Source of the DNA: Sphingomonas qomolangmaensis
GTDB lineage: Bacteria > Pseudomonadota > Alphaproteobacteria > Sphingomonadales > Sphingomonadaceae
NCBI RefSeq assembly: GCF_024496245.1
Contig: NZ_CP101740.1
Coordinates: forward strand, 3,258,001 to 3,322,000
Length of the DNA stretch: 64,000 nt
Direction: 5' to 3'
Made by a program: the position numbers and the translations under genes. Position 1 is the first letter of the stretch. Every line of letters begins with the position of its first letter. Positions 52,806 to 61,990 of this stretch are shown here, piece by piece. Below the pieces are notes generated by a model, which saw only the letters and a program-made list of their open reading frames with translations, searched no databases and was not told the origin of the DNA.

Positions 52806-54280
52806 ATCCAGCTTCATCAGCGGCCATGCAGAACCGTGACGATCGTCAAACGACAGGGTATTCTGGCCCGGAAGACCCTTTGAACGGGCTTTCAGGGGTT
52901 GCGGGCGGCCGTGCCGCTCCGACTTCGCTCTTTGATGATGGCCAGGTGAAGGCTTCCGATCCATTGGACGGCATTGCGGAGAGTCGTGAGGGGGCGCGGA
53001 GGTCACCATCGACTTCAGACGTTTCGAACGATCAGCCGGATACGTTGCTGCGCAGGGAGGCAATACAGCACGCCCGAGAAACGGCTTTCGGGCAGCCTAT
53101 AGCCCGATTTCCGGTGAGCTGGACATGGGCTACCCTGACAACCCTGTTGGTAATAATCGTCGTTGCGGCGATAATGTTCAATCAGACATTCGAGCGTACA
53201 GCGATCGTCCCTGGAAGTCTGGATGTAGACGGTGGCAGAGCTCAGCTGTTCGTCAATCAACCGGGCACCGTAGAAAGCGTTCTTGTCGGCGAAGGGGAGA
53301 TCGTGAAGAAGGGGCAGCCGCTGTTTACCCTCGCAAATAATAGCGTTGCTATCGACGGTCGCGGCCTTCGCGAGAATCTGGAAGCTGGCTTCGACGAGCA
53401 GGCCGCTATCCTCAATGAGCGGAAGTTGTCCCTCCGGCAACTCGCTATCCAGCGCGATAGCGAGGCCCTTGCGGCCCAGCGCCTCATCGAGTCGGAGATG
53501 CTGTCGTTGCGGGGGGCGTTCAGTCACCAGAATCAGCGACTGAAGATGGCCGAGGAGGATCTCGATGTCATCAAGCCGGTGGCCGAGCGCGGCTTCATCT
53601 CAGGGAATGCGGTAAGGCAGAGGGAGTTGGTGCTCTTGGCTGCCAGGCAAGCGGCGGATGAAACCGCAGGCCGGTTGCGCGTTCTGCAGGAGCAAGGCGC
53701 CCGACAAAGAGCGGTATCTGCGCAGGCAAAATACACTACGCAGCAGGAGGCGACGGTGCTCGCCGAAGCAACCTCCGCGCTGAACCAGCGCCGCATCCAG
53801 TCCGATGTCGGTGCCCGGCAGCAGATTGTCGCGCCGACGACGGGGAGAGTATCGGCCGTCCAGATCAGTCCGGGTCAGATTGCAAGACCGCAGTTTCCTC
53901 TGCTGGCAATCATACCGAAAGGTCGAGCGATCGTAGCGGTCCTCCATATCCCCTCCAGAAGCATCGGCCTTATCCGGGTCGGCCAGGAAGTGCGAATGCG
54001 CTACCATGCGTTTCCTTATCAGCGTTTCGGGGCGGCTAAGGCTGTTATACGGCAGGTCTCGCAGACGTTGATCCGACCCGAAGAGTCGCCGTCAGGCGCG
54101 CTTTCCGATGAGCCCGCGTACCGGGTGATCGCGATTATCGACCGCAACGATATCACCGCGTACGGAACTCGGCACCGGCTTCTGCCAGGCATGACATTCG
54201 ACGCTGACATTATCCTCGAGAAGCGTTCCTTTGCCGACTGGATACTCGAACCCCTGCGTGCACGAGGCAATCACGGATGA
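52802..54280 (+). CDS. HlyD-family membrane fusion protein
   Basis: About 492 residues from a TTG overlapping the upstream stop; ATG 52826 is an alternative. The N-terminal 105 residues are polar and cytoplasmic, followed by one membrane helix (TWATLTTLLVIIVVAAIMF). The periplasmic part has the lipoyl/barrel strands GTVESVLVGEGEIVKKGQPL, then a long coiled-coil hairpin, and the returning strands RQQIVAPTTGRVSAVQISPG, with RYHAFPYQRFG near the end. It bridges the ABC exporter to an outer-membrane channel (TolC type, not encoded here). Overlaps the ABC gene by ATGA. Confidence 0.92.
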   Translation: MNPASSAAMQNRDDRQTTGYSGPEDPLNGLSGVAGGRAAPTSLFDDGQVKASDPLDGIAESREGARRSPSTSDVSNDQPDTLLRREAIQHARETAFGQPIARFPVSWTWATLTTLLVIIVVAAIMFNQTFERTAIVPGSLDVDGGRAQLFVNQPGTVESVLVGEGEIVKKGQPLFTLANNSVAIDGRGLRENLEAGFDEQAAILNERKLSLRQLAIQRDSEALAAQRLIESEMLSLRGAFSHQNQRLKMAEEDLDVIKPVAERGFISGNAVRQRELVLLAARQAADETAGRLRVLQEQGARQRAVSAQAKYTTQQEATVLAEATSALNQRRIQSDVGARQQIVAPTTGRVSAVQISPGQIARPQFPLLAIIPKGRAIVAVLHIPSRSIGLIRVGQEVRMRYHAFPYQRFGAAKAVIRQVSQTLIRPEESPSGALSDEPAYRVIAIIDRNDITAYGTRHRLLPGMTFDADIILEKRSFADWILEPLRARGNHG

Positions 54281-56430
54281 CAGGAGTGCTCAACCTATCC
54301 GGGCGTCGCCGCATCGAGGTCATTCGGCAATCAGAAGCTGCGGAATGTGGAACTGCATGTCTGGTTATGATGGCGAACTATCATGGACATGCGCTCGACA
54401 TGCCAGCGATGCGCCGACGGTTCGGCACTTCGCTCAAGGGCATTACCTTACGCATTATGATGGAGATCGCAAATTCTATCCATCTTACAACCCGGGCCAT
54501 ACGCTGCGAGCCCGATGAATTGGCCCAGCTCAAATTGCCGGCGATCCTGCACTGGCGCGGTAACCATTTTGTCATTCTAGAGCAGGTAACGCGTAAAAGG
54601 ATCACGATCGTCGACCCGGCCCTTGGACGCATCAACATCGCGAAAAGCGCCCTTTCCCGTGGGTTCTCCGGCGTGGCCCTTGAACTTGCCGCGGCTCCCG
54701 CTTTCAAGGCCCAGACGGAGCGAACGCCTCTCACGCTGACCTCTATGGTTCAATTCAGCCCTAATATTGTCCGGGGCTTGATCCAGGCAATGGTCCTTTC
54801 GATCATAATTGAATTGCTTGTATTGGCTTCACCCTTTTACATGCAGATAATAATCGATGAAGCTTTGGTAAAGGGCAATATCGATCTCATCGAGTCCCTT
54901 GCAATCGCATTTGGGATGGTGCTTTTGTTTCGGGTGGCGGCCGTTCTATTGCGGGGTTTCGTCATTCAGTTCATATCGCAGAACCTCTCATTTGATATGC
55001 GAACCAAGGTGTTCCATCACCTTATACGGCTTCCACTGGAATGGTTTTCAAAGCGACAGATTGGCGATATTCAAAGTCGCTTTGGATCTATCGATCCTAT
55101 TCAGCAATTCATTTCCAATGGTGCCATCATCGGTATCCTTGATGGTGTGCTAGGCGCCTTGGTGCTGGCGCTCATGTTCGCGTATTCAGCGAAGCTCGCG
55201 ATAATCGTACTGATATCGATGTTATTGATCATTCCAATAAGAGTTGGAACTTTGCAGCTTGAGCGGCGCTTGGCAGGCGACCTGATCGTTAATCAGGCTT
55301 TCGAGCAAACGCGCTTCCTCGAGACCTTGCGAGCATTTAACACAGTGAAATCAACTGGCGCTGAGTTGGCTAAGGAAGGCCAGCAACGAAACGCTACAGC
55401 TGCCGCCGTTAACTCAATGATCCGGGCTGGCAATATAAAGCTCGCCAGTAATGGCGCCAATGCGCTGTTGGACGGGCTGGCAAGCATTATCGTGATTTAT
55501 GTCGGTGCACTCGAAGTGCTGTCCGGGACCCTGACCGTCGGAATGCTGATGGCGTTTGTTGCTTACGAGCGGCAGTTTGGTACCCGCTTCGTCAACCTTA
55601 TCGAGACGATAATCTCTTGGAAGCTGCTTTCAGTTAATCTGATGCGTCTCGCCGACATTGCATTGGCGAAAAAAGAGGATGGTATCGATGGAGGAGGATA
55701 TAAGGGTGTCGTCGAGGGTCATATAGAGTGTCGGGCTGCATCATATACGTACGGTTTCGGAGAAAAGCCTGTTCTCAGCAATGTGAACCTTACCGTTCAA
55801 CCGGGAGAGTTTGTTGCCATTGTGGGTGCATCAGGATGCGGGAAATCAACCCTTCTTAAGGTAATTACTGGCCTATTTAATGCCAGCTCAGGAAAGGTCT
55901 TATTGGATGGACGACCGATAAAGGAGTGGGACGTTCGAGAGATACGTCGGCAGATTGCACTGGTAACGCAGGAAGACAGGCTGATGACGGGGTCAATTGC
56001 CGAAAACATCGCGCTTTTTGACGAAGATATAGACCTCGAATACGTAAAGTCGTGCGCTTCCCTCGCCCGAATCGATGCCGAGATCAGGGCTATGCCCATG
56101 GGGTATGAAACGCTGGTCGGGGACATGGGATCAAGTCTTTCGAGCGGTCAACAGCAGCGTGTGATGATTGCCAGAGCGATATACAGGCGACCAAAGGTGC
56201 TGGTTCTGGATGAGGGCACCTCACACCTTGATACCGAAAACGAAACTGCGTTGAACCTCGCACTAAAGCAGCTTCGGATGACTCGCATTATCGTAGCCCA
56301 TCGGCCCGAAACCATAGCTGCTGCCGACCGCCGCGTGGAAATCCGGAACGGATCAGTTTTTGTCCTTCGCGACCCGAAGCACTCTGCCACCTCACCCTTT
56401 GGTCCGGAAGGAATCTCTCTTGCCTCATAG
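54277..56430 (+). CDS. Peptidase-containing ABC exporter (C39 peptidase, PCAT)
   Basis: 717 residues. The N-terminal C39 cysteine peptidase has Q18 and C24 (RQSEAAECGTACLVMM), H97 (HWRGNHFVIL) and D113 (IVDPALG), all catalytic positions present. The membrane domain follows (about 150-430), then the ATPase: Walker A GASGCGKSTLL near 518, signature LSSGQQQRVMIARA near 620, Walker B VLVLDEGTSHLD near 645. It should cut a double-glycine leader and export the product. The leader of the protein at 51190 is the obvious substrate. Coupled to hlyD by ATGA; its 3' end overlaps the methyltransferase start. Confidence 0.95.
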   Translation: MTGVLNLSGRRRIEVIRQSEAAECGTACLVMMANYHGHALDMPAMRRRFGTSLKGITLRIMMEIANSIHLTTRAIRCEPDELAQLKLPAILHWRGNHFVILEQVTRKRITIVDPALGRINIAKSALSRGFSGVALELAAAPAFKAQTERTPLTLTSMVQFSPNIVRGLIQAMVLSIIIELLVLASPFYMQIIIDEALVKGNIDLIESLAIAFGMVLLFRVAAVLLRGFVIQFISQNLSFDMRTKVFHHLIRLPLEWFSKRQIGDIQSRFGSIDPIQQFISNGAIIGILDGVLGALVLALMFAYSAKLAIIVLISMLLIIPIRVGTLQLERRLAGDLIVNQAFEQTRFLETLRAFNTVKSTGAELAKEGQQRNATAAAVNSMIRAGNIKLASNGANALLDGLASIIVIYVGALEVLSGTLTVGMLMAFVAYERQFGTRFVNLIETIISWKLLSVNLMRLADIALAKKEDGIDGGGYKGVVEGHIECRAASYTYGFGEKPVLSNVNLTVQPGEFVAIVGASGCGKSTLLKVITGLFNASSGKVLLDGRPIKEWDVREIRRQIALVTQEDRLMTGSIAENIALFDEDIDLEYVKSCASLARIDAEIRAMPMGYETLVGDMGSSLSSGQQQRVMIARAIYRRPKVLVLDEGTSHLDTENETALNLALKQLRMTRIIVAHRPETIAAADRRVEIRNGSVFVLRDPKHSATSPFGPEGISLAS

Positions 56431-57646
56431 CCCGACACACCATCGCGAGTTGCGCCGTTCGGGAGAGGGGTACCCGTCAGCGCGCCAAATGGCTGACCGG
56501 TGTGAAAATCTGGCGCGCGAGATTGTGCACGATCTGGAAAATCCGTCTGCCCGAGAAGAGACCGGCGGCGAACTCACCGTTATTGGTTCGGGGATTTGTT
56601 ACTTGGACTTTCTGAATGATGCCGAGGCCGAAATCAGAAGTGCCGATGTTGTATTTTACTGCTTCTATGACAGGGTATCGCAGATATGGCTGCACGATCT
56701 TGTGCCGGAAGCCATCGATCTACGGGTGTTCTATGACGCCACGCTTGATCGGTTTGCTACGTATACAAGGATGGCGGAGGCGATGCTCCAGCCGGTTCGG
56801 AGGGGCAAAAGGGTTGTGGCAATTTACTACGGCCACCCAGGAATCTTCGCCAGTCCGGCTCATCGCGCGATAAAGATAGCACGGCGTGAGGGGTATCGTG
56901 CCCGGATGCGACCAGGCATCTCTGCTCTCGACTACCTGGTCGCCGATCTGGGATTTGATCCGGCGTTGCCCGGACTGCAGAGCTTCGAGGCCACGGATAT
57001 GTTGTTACGTGATAGGCGGATTGATCCAAGCCTCCATATTGTCCTATGGCAAGTTGGACTTATCGGAGACCTGAAGCATTCACCACAGGGGTTCGTTAAC
57101 GCTGGCCTGCCTATGCTGGTTGATGTGCTTGAAGAGACATATGGCTCTATTTGGCAAGTAACGCACTATATTGCACCCCAGTATGTAGGCGTGGAGCCTC
57201 TCATCGAGAGCTTCGCAATAGGGGAATTGCGCCATGGGGAAGCCAAATCTTCGCTTTGCTCTTTGTCCACACTCTATATCCCTCCTATGCAGGCGTGCTC
57301 CACCAATCCGATGCGCTCGGTGTCGCTGGGTATCAGGCGTCCCGACGAACCCCTGCCGCCCCCCGAGAGAGAGTTCCGCACAGATCGCTACGGCACGTTC
57401 GAGCATGACACGCTGAAGAACCTCGAGAGATTCAAGGTAAGCCCTGACTATTTCCTGCCGCAACCAACGCCGGCTGCTGATTTCATGATTGCGCTCAGTC
57501 GGGAACCGGAACTGCGCCGCCGGTATCGTTCGGATGCCGCCGCTGTCTTGTCAGAGGATCGATTTTCGAACCTGAGTGAACGGGCTGCCAAGCTTTTAGC
57601 CATCGGCCATCCCAGCGCCGTGGTTGCAGCGCTCGCAGAAAAATAG
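56420..57646 (+). CDS. OphMA-like borosin peptide alpha-N-methyltransferase, without core
   Basis: 408 residues from TTG 56420 (GGAAGGA lies seven bases upstream); ATG 56489 is an alternative. It matches the fungal borosin enzyme OphMA over the whole length: ELTVIGSGICYLDF (SAM-binding strand), the catalytic set equal to OphMA Y66/R72/Y76/Y98 as Y105, R111, Y115 and Y137 (AIYYGHPGIF), SFEATDMLLRDRRIDPS, VLWQVG, HYIAPQ, and STLYIPPMQ. The C-terminal helices (ADFMIALSREPELRRRYRSD, then LLAIGHPSAVVAAL) match the OphMA clasp/borosin-binding domain. The protein ends just there, where OphMA continues into its core peptide. It may act on a separate substrate. Methylates backbone amides if active. 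Confidence 0.88.
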   Translation: MPHSPTHHRELRRSGEGYPSARQMADRCENLAREIVHDLENPSAREETGGELTVIGSGICYLDFLNDAEAEIRSADVVFYCFYDRVSQIWLHDLVPEAIDLRVFYDATLDRFATYTRMAEAMLQPVRRGKRVVAIYYGHPGIFASPAHRAIKIARREGYRARMRPGISALDYLVADLGFDPALPGLQSFEATDMLLRDRRIDPSLHIVLWQVGLIGDLKHSPQGFVNAGLPMLVDVLEETYGSIWQVTHYIAPQYVGVEPLIESFAIGELRHGEAKSSLCSLSTLYIPPMQACSTNPMRSVSLGIRRPDEPLPPPEREFRTDRYGTFEHDTLKNLERFKVSPDYFLPQPTPAADFMIALSREPELRRRYRSDAAAVLSEDRFSNLSERAAKLLAIGHPSAVVAALAEK

Positions 57647-58200
57647 ATGCTTCCAAGGCGGGAGCACGCGTGGACAGTTCAGCGGCGACGTGCTCCCCTA
57701 ATTCGGTCCACGCGCTTGGGGCGACATAGTTCTAACATTAGGTTGTCGCGAAAGCTGGTCCCAGTTCGTCCTACTGGATATTTGTCTGCCGGACGAAAGT
57801 CCGTCCACCTCGATCGGAACCTGAAAGAACTCGCTGGGCCACAGGTCAACGCCCTCATGGTGTTGCCAGCGCTCGCCCGAGCGGACGATCCCTTTCCGCA
57901 ACGGCGGCGTGAAGAGCTCGTGTCGCCGCACGCGCGGCCCGTCCTGCGCTTCGGGACAAATTCTGCGAGGACTTACGACCACCTTTTGTAAGTGCAGGCC
58001 GGCTTTTTCCGGCGTGATCCCGCGGCGTCAAGGCCGGATGAGTGGCTTCCCATTCAAACAGCTGCCCGGGACGTGTGTGCGCTCGAAAGTGGGGTTTCGT
58101 TCAGGTTGCAGGAGACGAGGCCACAGTGTCACTCGAGTCCCCCCGAGGGCTAGCAACGTTCTCCGCGTAGCGCTGATTGGCGCCGAGCGGCTTCGAATTA
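57647..58200. other. Convergent intergenic region, nothing recognised
   Basis: 554 bases between two gene tails. The frames here are Arg/Ser/Pro-rich in both directions and show no family. A remnant of a mobile element cannot be excluded. Confidence 0.45.
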
Positions 58201-59916
58201 TCATGCCCAGACGGGATTGGGGTAATGGAAGCTGGCCGGGGGGATGACGACCGTATTTCCGCGAATGTTGATCGTCATCCCCAGCCGCGCAGCGTCCGGC
58301 GCGCAGGGGTAGCGTAACCAGCCTTGCGAGGCCTCGGACCAACCAATCGGCAGTCGTGAACGAAAGCAGATCATTTCATCACCCACGATCGGACCGCTCA
58401 AGAGAACGGCGTAACCATCGCCGCGCTCCCGGCAATATACCGCAGATGATCCGTCCAGATGAACCTGCCCAAGTGGCGCACAGTCGATCGCAAGCCCGGA
58501 CCATCGTCGAAAGGATCGCGAGAGCATCCAGTCTATGACGTTGGAGATACGTCGCTCTGCCTCGTCGGACAGCGTATCGATACCATTCAGGTAGCGCGAG
58601 AGCAGCCGGGTGCTGTATTCATAAGCTAAAACACCCCTCGGCATTGTCCACGCCAAAAGAAGACGAAGAACAAAATCCCTTTCGCTTGGGTCGTGCGGTG
58701 CCCATGCCGACAAGACCTTTGAAATAGTGCCAGCTTCGATCGTATCGCGATCGCCTTGCACTGGCGGCCCTCCAACAAGGAGGTGGTATAGCCACGGGAG
58801 TCGAAACACGCCCGTGGAATCGCCTATCTGGGCGGATTGCCGTTGTTGCCGATCGAACAGGCCTAATAGCAAACCAGGTATTTCGGAGGATCGAGGGAAA
58901 GCCGAGAGGTGAAGTGCATCATGCACGGCCCTAAGAAAGGCCGCTTCGATTGCGCCTTTCATGTCAGGCTCCGCAGTTTGCAGCAGGGATTGGTACCCGT
59001 GGGCGGCGAAGGTTGCGTTTAACGCCTTCGCTGTACGCGCGAGCGCACCGGCATCCCTCCCAAAAAACTCCCCCGGTTCGCCAAAATAGCGGTGCCAGCT
59101 CGGAACAGCGCGGAACGAACCGAAATCGACTAGCGCGCCCGTGACGGAGACATTCGCCGACAGGAACCGGCCCTGCCAAAGGCGATGTGCCTGCGAAGCC
59201 CCGATTTGGGCAGCGTAGCGTAGAATAAGCGCAGGAAGCCCAGGATAGCCTATTGCTTGAGGTCGCGCTATCGCTGCGTCGATAGCGTCGCGAACGCGCA
59301 CAGCGTCAATTTGCTGATCGGCTCCCTGAAAACCGGAACTCCCGAAAAATACTGATCGCTGAAAATGGGCCGGCCGGATGAAATTAGGCCGAACGACGAT
59401 TGCTTCTCCTGCCGCGTCATCCTGAAGGCCGAGGATGGCGACAATCGGAACCGAACCATACGGCAACTCACGAGCCGCAATTTCGCTGCTGACAGCCTCA
59501 CGGATAGCTTCAGCAAGTGATACGCGCCCGTCCTCGTGAGTTCCGATGCTTACATGTGGCACTAGCCCGGTGGGGCCGATGCCCTTGGCGTTGAAATTAC
59601 CGAGCATGGCACAGCGTCCGCTCCCGCCATGCAATGATCCGCTATTGCTGCCGTAACGGTCAGCCGCCAAAACGGCGTCAGTCTGGCCCTTGGTGACGGT
59701 GTTGACGGCAAAAGAATCAAGAAGCCAGTCACGGATATCGCAATATTCCCGTTGGTTGATGGAAGTTTTGGTATACTGCGTCCACCATCTCCGGTTAATC
59801 CACAGTACGCGTGCCCTGATCGCGCGAACAGGTGTGGGGACTGCCAGCGACGGCCCCAAAAGTTCCATATTCGGGATCAAAGAACCCGTATGTATCTGAA
59901 TTTCAGCCTTGCTCAC
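58201..59916 (-). CDS. SelO-like protein, divergent (possible MchC/MceJ-type)
   Basis: 571 residues. It shows the pattern of SelO-family protein AMPylases: GSGRCAMLGNFNAKGIGPTG corresponds to the GDGRA..LGE...KGaG.TPYSR block, and EDGRVSLAEAIREAVSSEIA to DGRA.LRSSIREFL.SEAM. The metal-binding pair N and D spaced by nine residues (N244/D253 in E. coli SelO) is kept in SANVSVTGALVDFGSF. So it may transfer AMP or another group to a protein. I recall, without checking, that class IIb microcin maturation proteins MchC/MceJ could belong to this group. It overlaps the GH5 gene by 14 bases and is the last of three minus-strand genes. Confidence 0.65.
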   Translation of the reverse strand: MSKAEIQIHTGSLIPNMELLGPSLAVPTPVRAIRARVLWINRRWWTQYTKTSINQREYCDIRDWLLDSFAVNTVTKGQTDAVLAADRYGSNSGSLHGGSGRCAMLGNFNAKGIGPTGLVPHVSIGTHEDGRVSLAEAIREAVSSEIAARELPYGSVPIVAILGLQDDAAGEAIVVRPNFIRPAHFQRSVFFGSSGFQGADQQIDAVRVRDAIDAAIARPQAIGYPGLPALILRYAAQIGASQAHRLWQGRFLSANVSVTGALVDFGSFRAVPSWHRYFGEPGEFFGRDAGALARTAKALNATFAAHGYQSLLQTAEPDMKGAIEAAFLRAVHDALHLSAFPRSSEIPGLLLGLFDRQQRQSAQIGDSTGVFRLPWLYHLLVGGPPVQGDRDTIEAGTISKVLSAWAPHDPSERDFVLRLLLAWTMPRGVLAYEYSTRLLSRYLNGIDTLSDEAERRISNVIDWMLSRSFRRWSGLAIDCAPLGQVHLDGSSAVYCRERGDGYAVLLSGPIVGDEMICFRSRLPIGWSEASQGWLRYPCAPDAARLGMTINIRGNTVVIPPASFHYPNPVWA

Positions 59917-60817
59917 TGATGTTGCGCAAATAGCGCCTCATTGCTCTGCCGGATGCGGAAAGATTCCGGCTTCGGCCAAGCGACCACAACCGTGAAGGTG
60001 AAGCCAGCGCAGAACAACTTTCGTCTTTATCGCTGAGAGCCCAATTGAGATGACTTATTCCGCGATCATTAAGGAAGGACAACCAGCGACTTGCCTCGGC
60101 GATGTCAATGGCACCATCTCCGCTCGCTTCACACAAGCCAAACTCACTTACAAACGGGCAAACTCCCTTGGAAAGAGCGGCCTCGACCACCGACCGGAGG
60201 CCCTGTCGATGCGTTGCGGCATAGAAGTGCACTGAATATGCTATGTTATGGAATTGCAGTTGCGAGGCAGCGGCTGAAGCAAGATCGGTACAATGGTGTC
60301 CCGTTCCGCACACGGCAATATTCGCAATGCCCCTGTCGCGCAGCCGGCTGACGATCGCTTCGTGATGGGGCTTAATGATTGTTCCCCAGTCTTCAGTCGT
60401 CGGCTCATTCCAGGTCTCATATATGATATTGGACAGCGCTGCGTATCGTTGCGCAATCCTGTCAAAGAACTCGATGGCTGATCTCGTGTGGGCCTTGTGG
60501 CTATGCCAATCAATGACAGCATAAAGACCGTGCTCGATCGCTGCGTCGACAGCCGCGAAAACTGCGGTGATCTCCCTTTCAGGATGGGATAGATATCCGC
60601 CATTCTCGACCCCCAGGGGTACTCGCACGACGTCTATCCGCCAGTCGGTCGCAAGTCTGCCAATCCAGCTCCGGGTCGGCATGTGATGAGACCATTGGCT
60701 CCAAAATAACGACATGCCGCGCAGTGTGACTGGTTCCCCCGACTCGCCCAGGACGTGATGTTCTTTGACGGAGAGTCGGCCGTAGCGATCGATTGATGAA
60801 CTGCGCCCGATAGTCAT
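59903..60817 (-). CDS. Glycoside hydrolase family 5-like protein, no signal peptide
   Basis: 304 residues with the GH5 cellulase-like order: VTLRGMSLFWSQW, VVRVPLGVENGGYL, YAVIDWHSHKA, IIYETWNEPTTEDW (acid/base Glu in NEP), then YSVHFYAATH and CPFVSEFGLCEASGDG (nucleophile Glu in SEFG), ending with HLNWALSDKDESCSAL. All catalytic positions are present, but no signal peptide, so it would act inside the cell, unusual for GH5. Sitting between a glycosyltransferase and a SelO-like gene, it may trim or transfer sugar on a modified peptide or small molecule. Confidence 0.85.
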   Translation of the reverse strand: MTIGRSSSIDRYGRLSVKEHHVLGESGEPVTLRGMSLFWSQWSHHMPTRSWIGRLATDWRIDVVRVPLGVENGGYLSHPEREITAVFAAVDAAIEHGLYAVIDWHSHKAHTRSAIEFFDRIAQRYAALSNIIYETWNEPTTEDWGTIIKPHHEAIVSRLRDRGIANIAVCGTGHHCTDLASAAASQLQFHNIAYSVHFYAATHRQGLRSVVEAALSKGVCPFVSEFGLCEASGDGAIDIAEASRWLSFLNDRGISHLNWALSDKDESCSALASPSRLWSLGRSRNLSASGRAMRRYLRNISEQG

Positions 60818-60820
60818 CGG

Positions 60821-61990
60821 CTAGGCGGCCACTTGTCCAAGGATAAATTCGCTAGCTATCGCAATCCCATCCTCTTGCTTCACCAGGTCCGATGCCACGC
60901 GAAGCTGGCTTCGTACATGAGTGCTTGCTAAAACTCGTAGCAGCGTAGCCGATATTACGCCGGGATCCGGACGGTTGCTAAGGATAGCGCCTCCTAACCC
61001 TAATTGGGCTATCCGTACCGCATTGTCAGGCTGATCGAAGCGGCCCGCTGCGATAAGTTGTGGTACCCCGGCCCTGACCGCTTCGGCAATTGTTCCGATA
61101 CCACCATGATGTACGATCGCCGCTGCCCCGGGTAGCACCGCCGCCAAATCAACGAAGGGCATGGTCGTCACCATCGAATCATGGCTTTCAGCGTGGGACA
61201 GGCTTTTTGAGAGCACCAGCGCCCGCTTTCCTACGTTCGCAGCGACAATCGCTGACTTGCGGGCAAAATCGGGTCCGTCGATGGTTCCGGTCCCCGAGGT
61301 GAAAACAATCGCGTCTTTGGCAATGGACGAAGCCGCGACCGGTCGCCTGTCGAACGGGAATCCCGCGAGAATGGTAGCGGGAGGCCAGTCCGACTGCGGC
61401 AAGGCATACCACTCCGGGCACAGCATGATATCGGTCGCAGGAGACGCCCTCGGGGATTTCCCAATCGGCGAGGAAAGGCCAATCGATTTACGAAAGCGAT
61501 CGATATATTGGCGGTACGGGCTGTTAAGATAGCTGATGAAGTTGATCGCGGGCATTACCGCGTTGCGGCCAATGCTGCCAAGGGGTCCCTCGGTCAACGC
61601 AGTCAACGGCCAAGGCGGCCGTTGGAATGATGGTACGGCAGAGGGCTGCAGCAATATTCGTATTGAACGGCAGCCTGACCGTTCTACCGCGCATGCCGCA
61701 CCAAGCATGTTTGACCGAAAAACGACCATCGTATGGGGAGCCTGCTCAAGAAGCCGGCTTAAATAGTGAAAGCTTCGCCTGAAAGAGGGTATCACCTGCT
61801 GTGCAAAGAACGATAGGTCATCGCGCCCGGTCTGTGGCGGGTCAGGCGGCGAGATAGGGTAAAATTCAGCACCGGTATCCGCGACAAGATCCCGCCAGTT
61901 TTCGTTGGTGGCAATAACTACCCGACCCCCAGCAGAAATCAGGCTTCGCGCCAAAGCGGTGAACGGTTTCACGTCTCCTAACGTACCCAT
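60821..61990 (-). CDS. GT1-family (UGT-like) glycosyltransferase
   Basis: 389 residues from ATG 61990, but this ATG lies after the first beta strand: upstream codons read SSPSFILCT and join MGTLGDVKPFTALARSL, the normal GT1 N-terminus (fAt.Gs.GDv.P). The true start is therefore probably a rarer codon upstream (CTG at about 62041 or ATT/ATC nearer), or the N-terminus has been lost. The C-terminal sugar-nucleotide motif is VFTSGTGTIDG, then AIVHHGGIGTIAEAVRAGVP and FDQPDNAVRIAQLGLG, typical of UGT/MGT. IroB and MceC-type enzymes of microcin pathways share this fold. First gene of the minus-strand operon GT1-GH5-SelO-like. Confidence 0.88.
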   Translation of the reverse strand: MGTLGDVKPFTALARSLISAGGRVVIATNENWRDLVADTGAEFYPISPPDPPQTGRDDLSFFAQQVIPSFRRSFHYLSRLLEQAPHTMVVFRSNMLGAACAVERSGCRSIRILLQPSAVPSFQRPPWPLTALTEGPLGSIGRNAVMPAINFISYLNSPYRQYIDRFRKSIGLSSPIGKSPRASPATDIMLCPEWYALPQSDWPPATILAGFPFDRRPVAASSIAKDAIVFTSGTGTIDGPDFARKSAIVAANVGKRALVLSKSLSHAESHDSMVTTMPFVDLAAVLPGAAAIVHHGGIGTIAEAVRAGVPQLIAAGRFDQPDNAVRIAQLGLGGAILSNRPDPGVISATLLRVLASTHVRSQLRVASDLVKQEDGIAIASEFILGQVAA

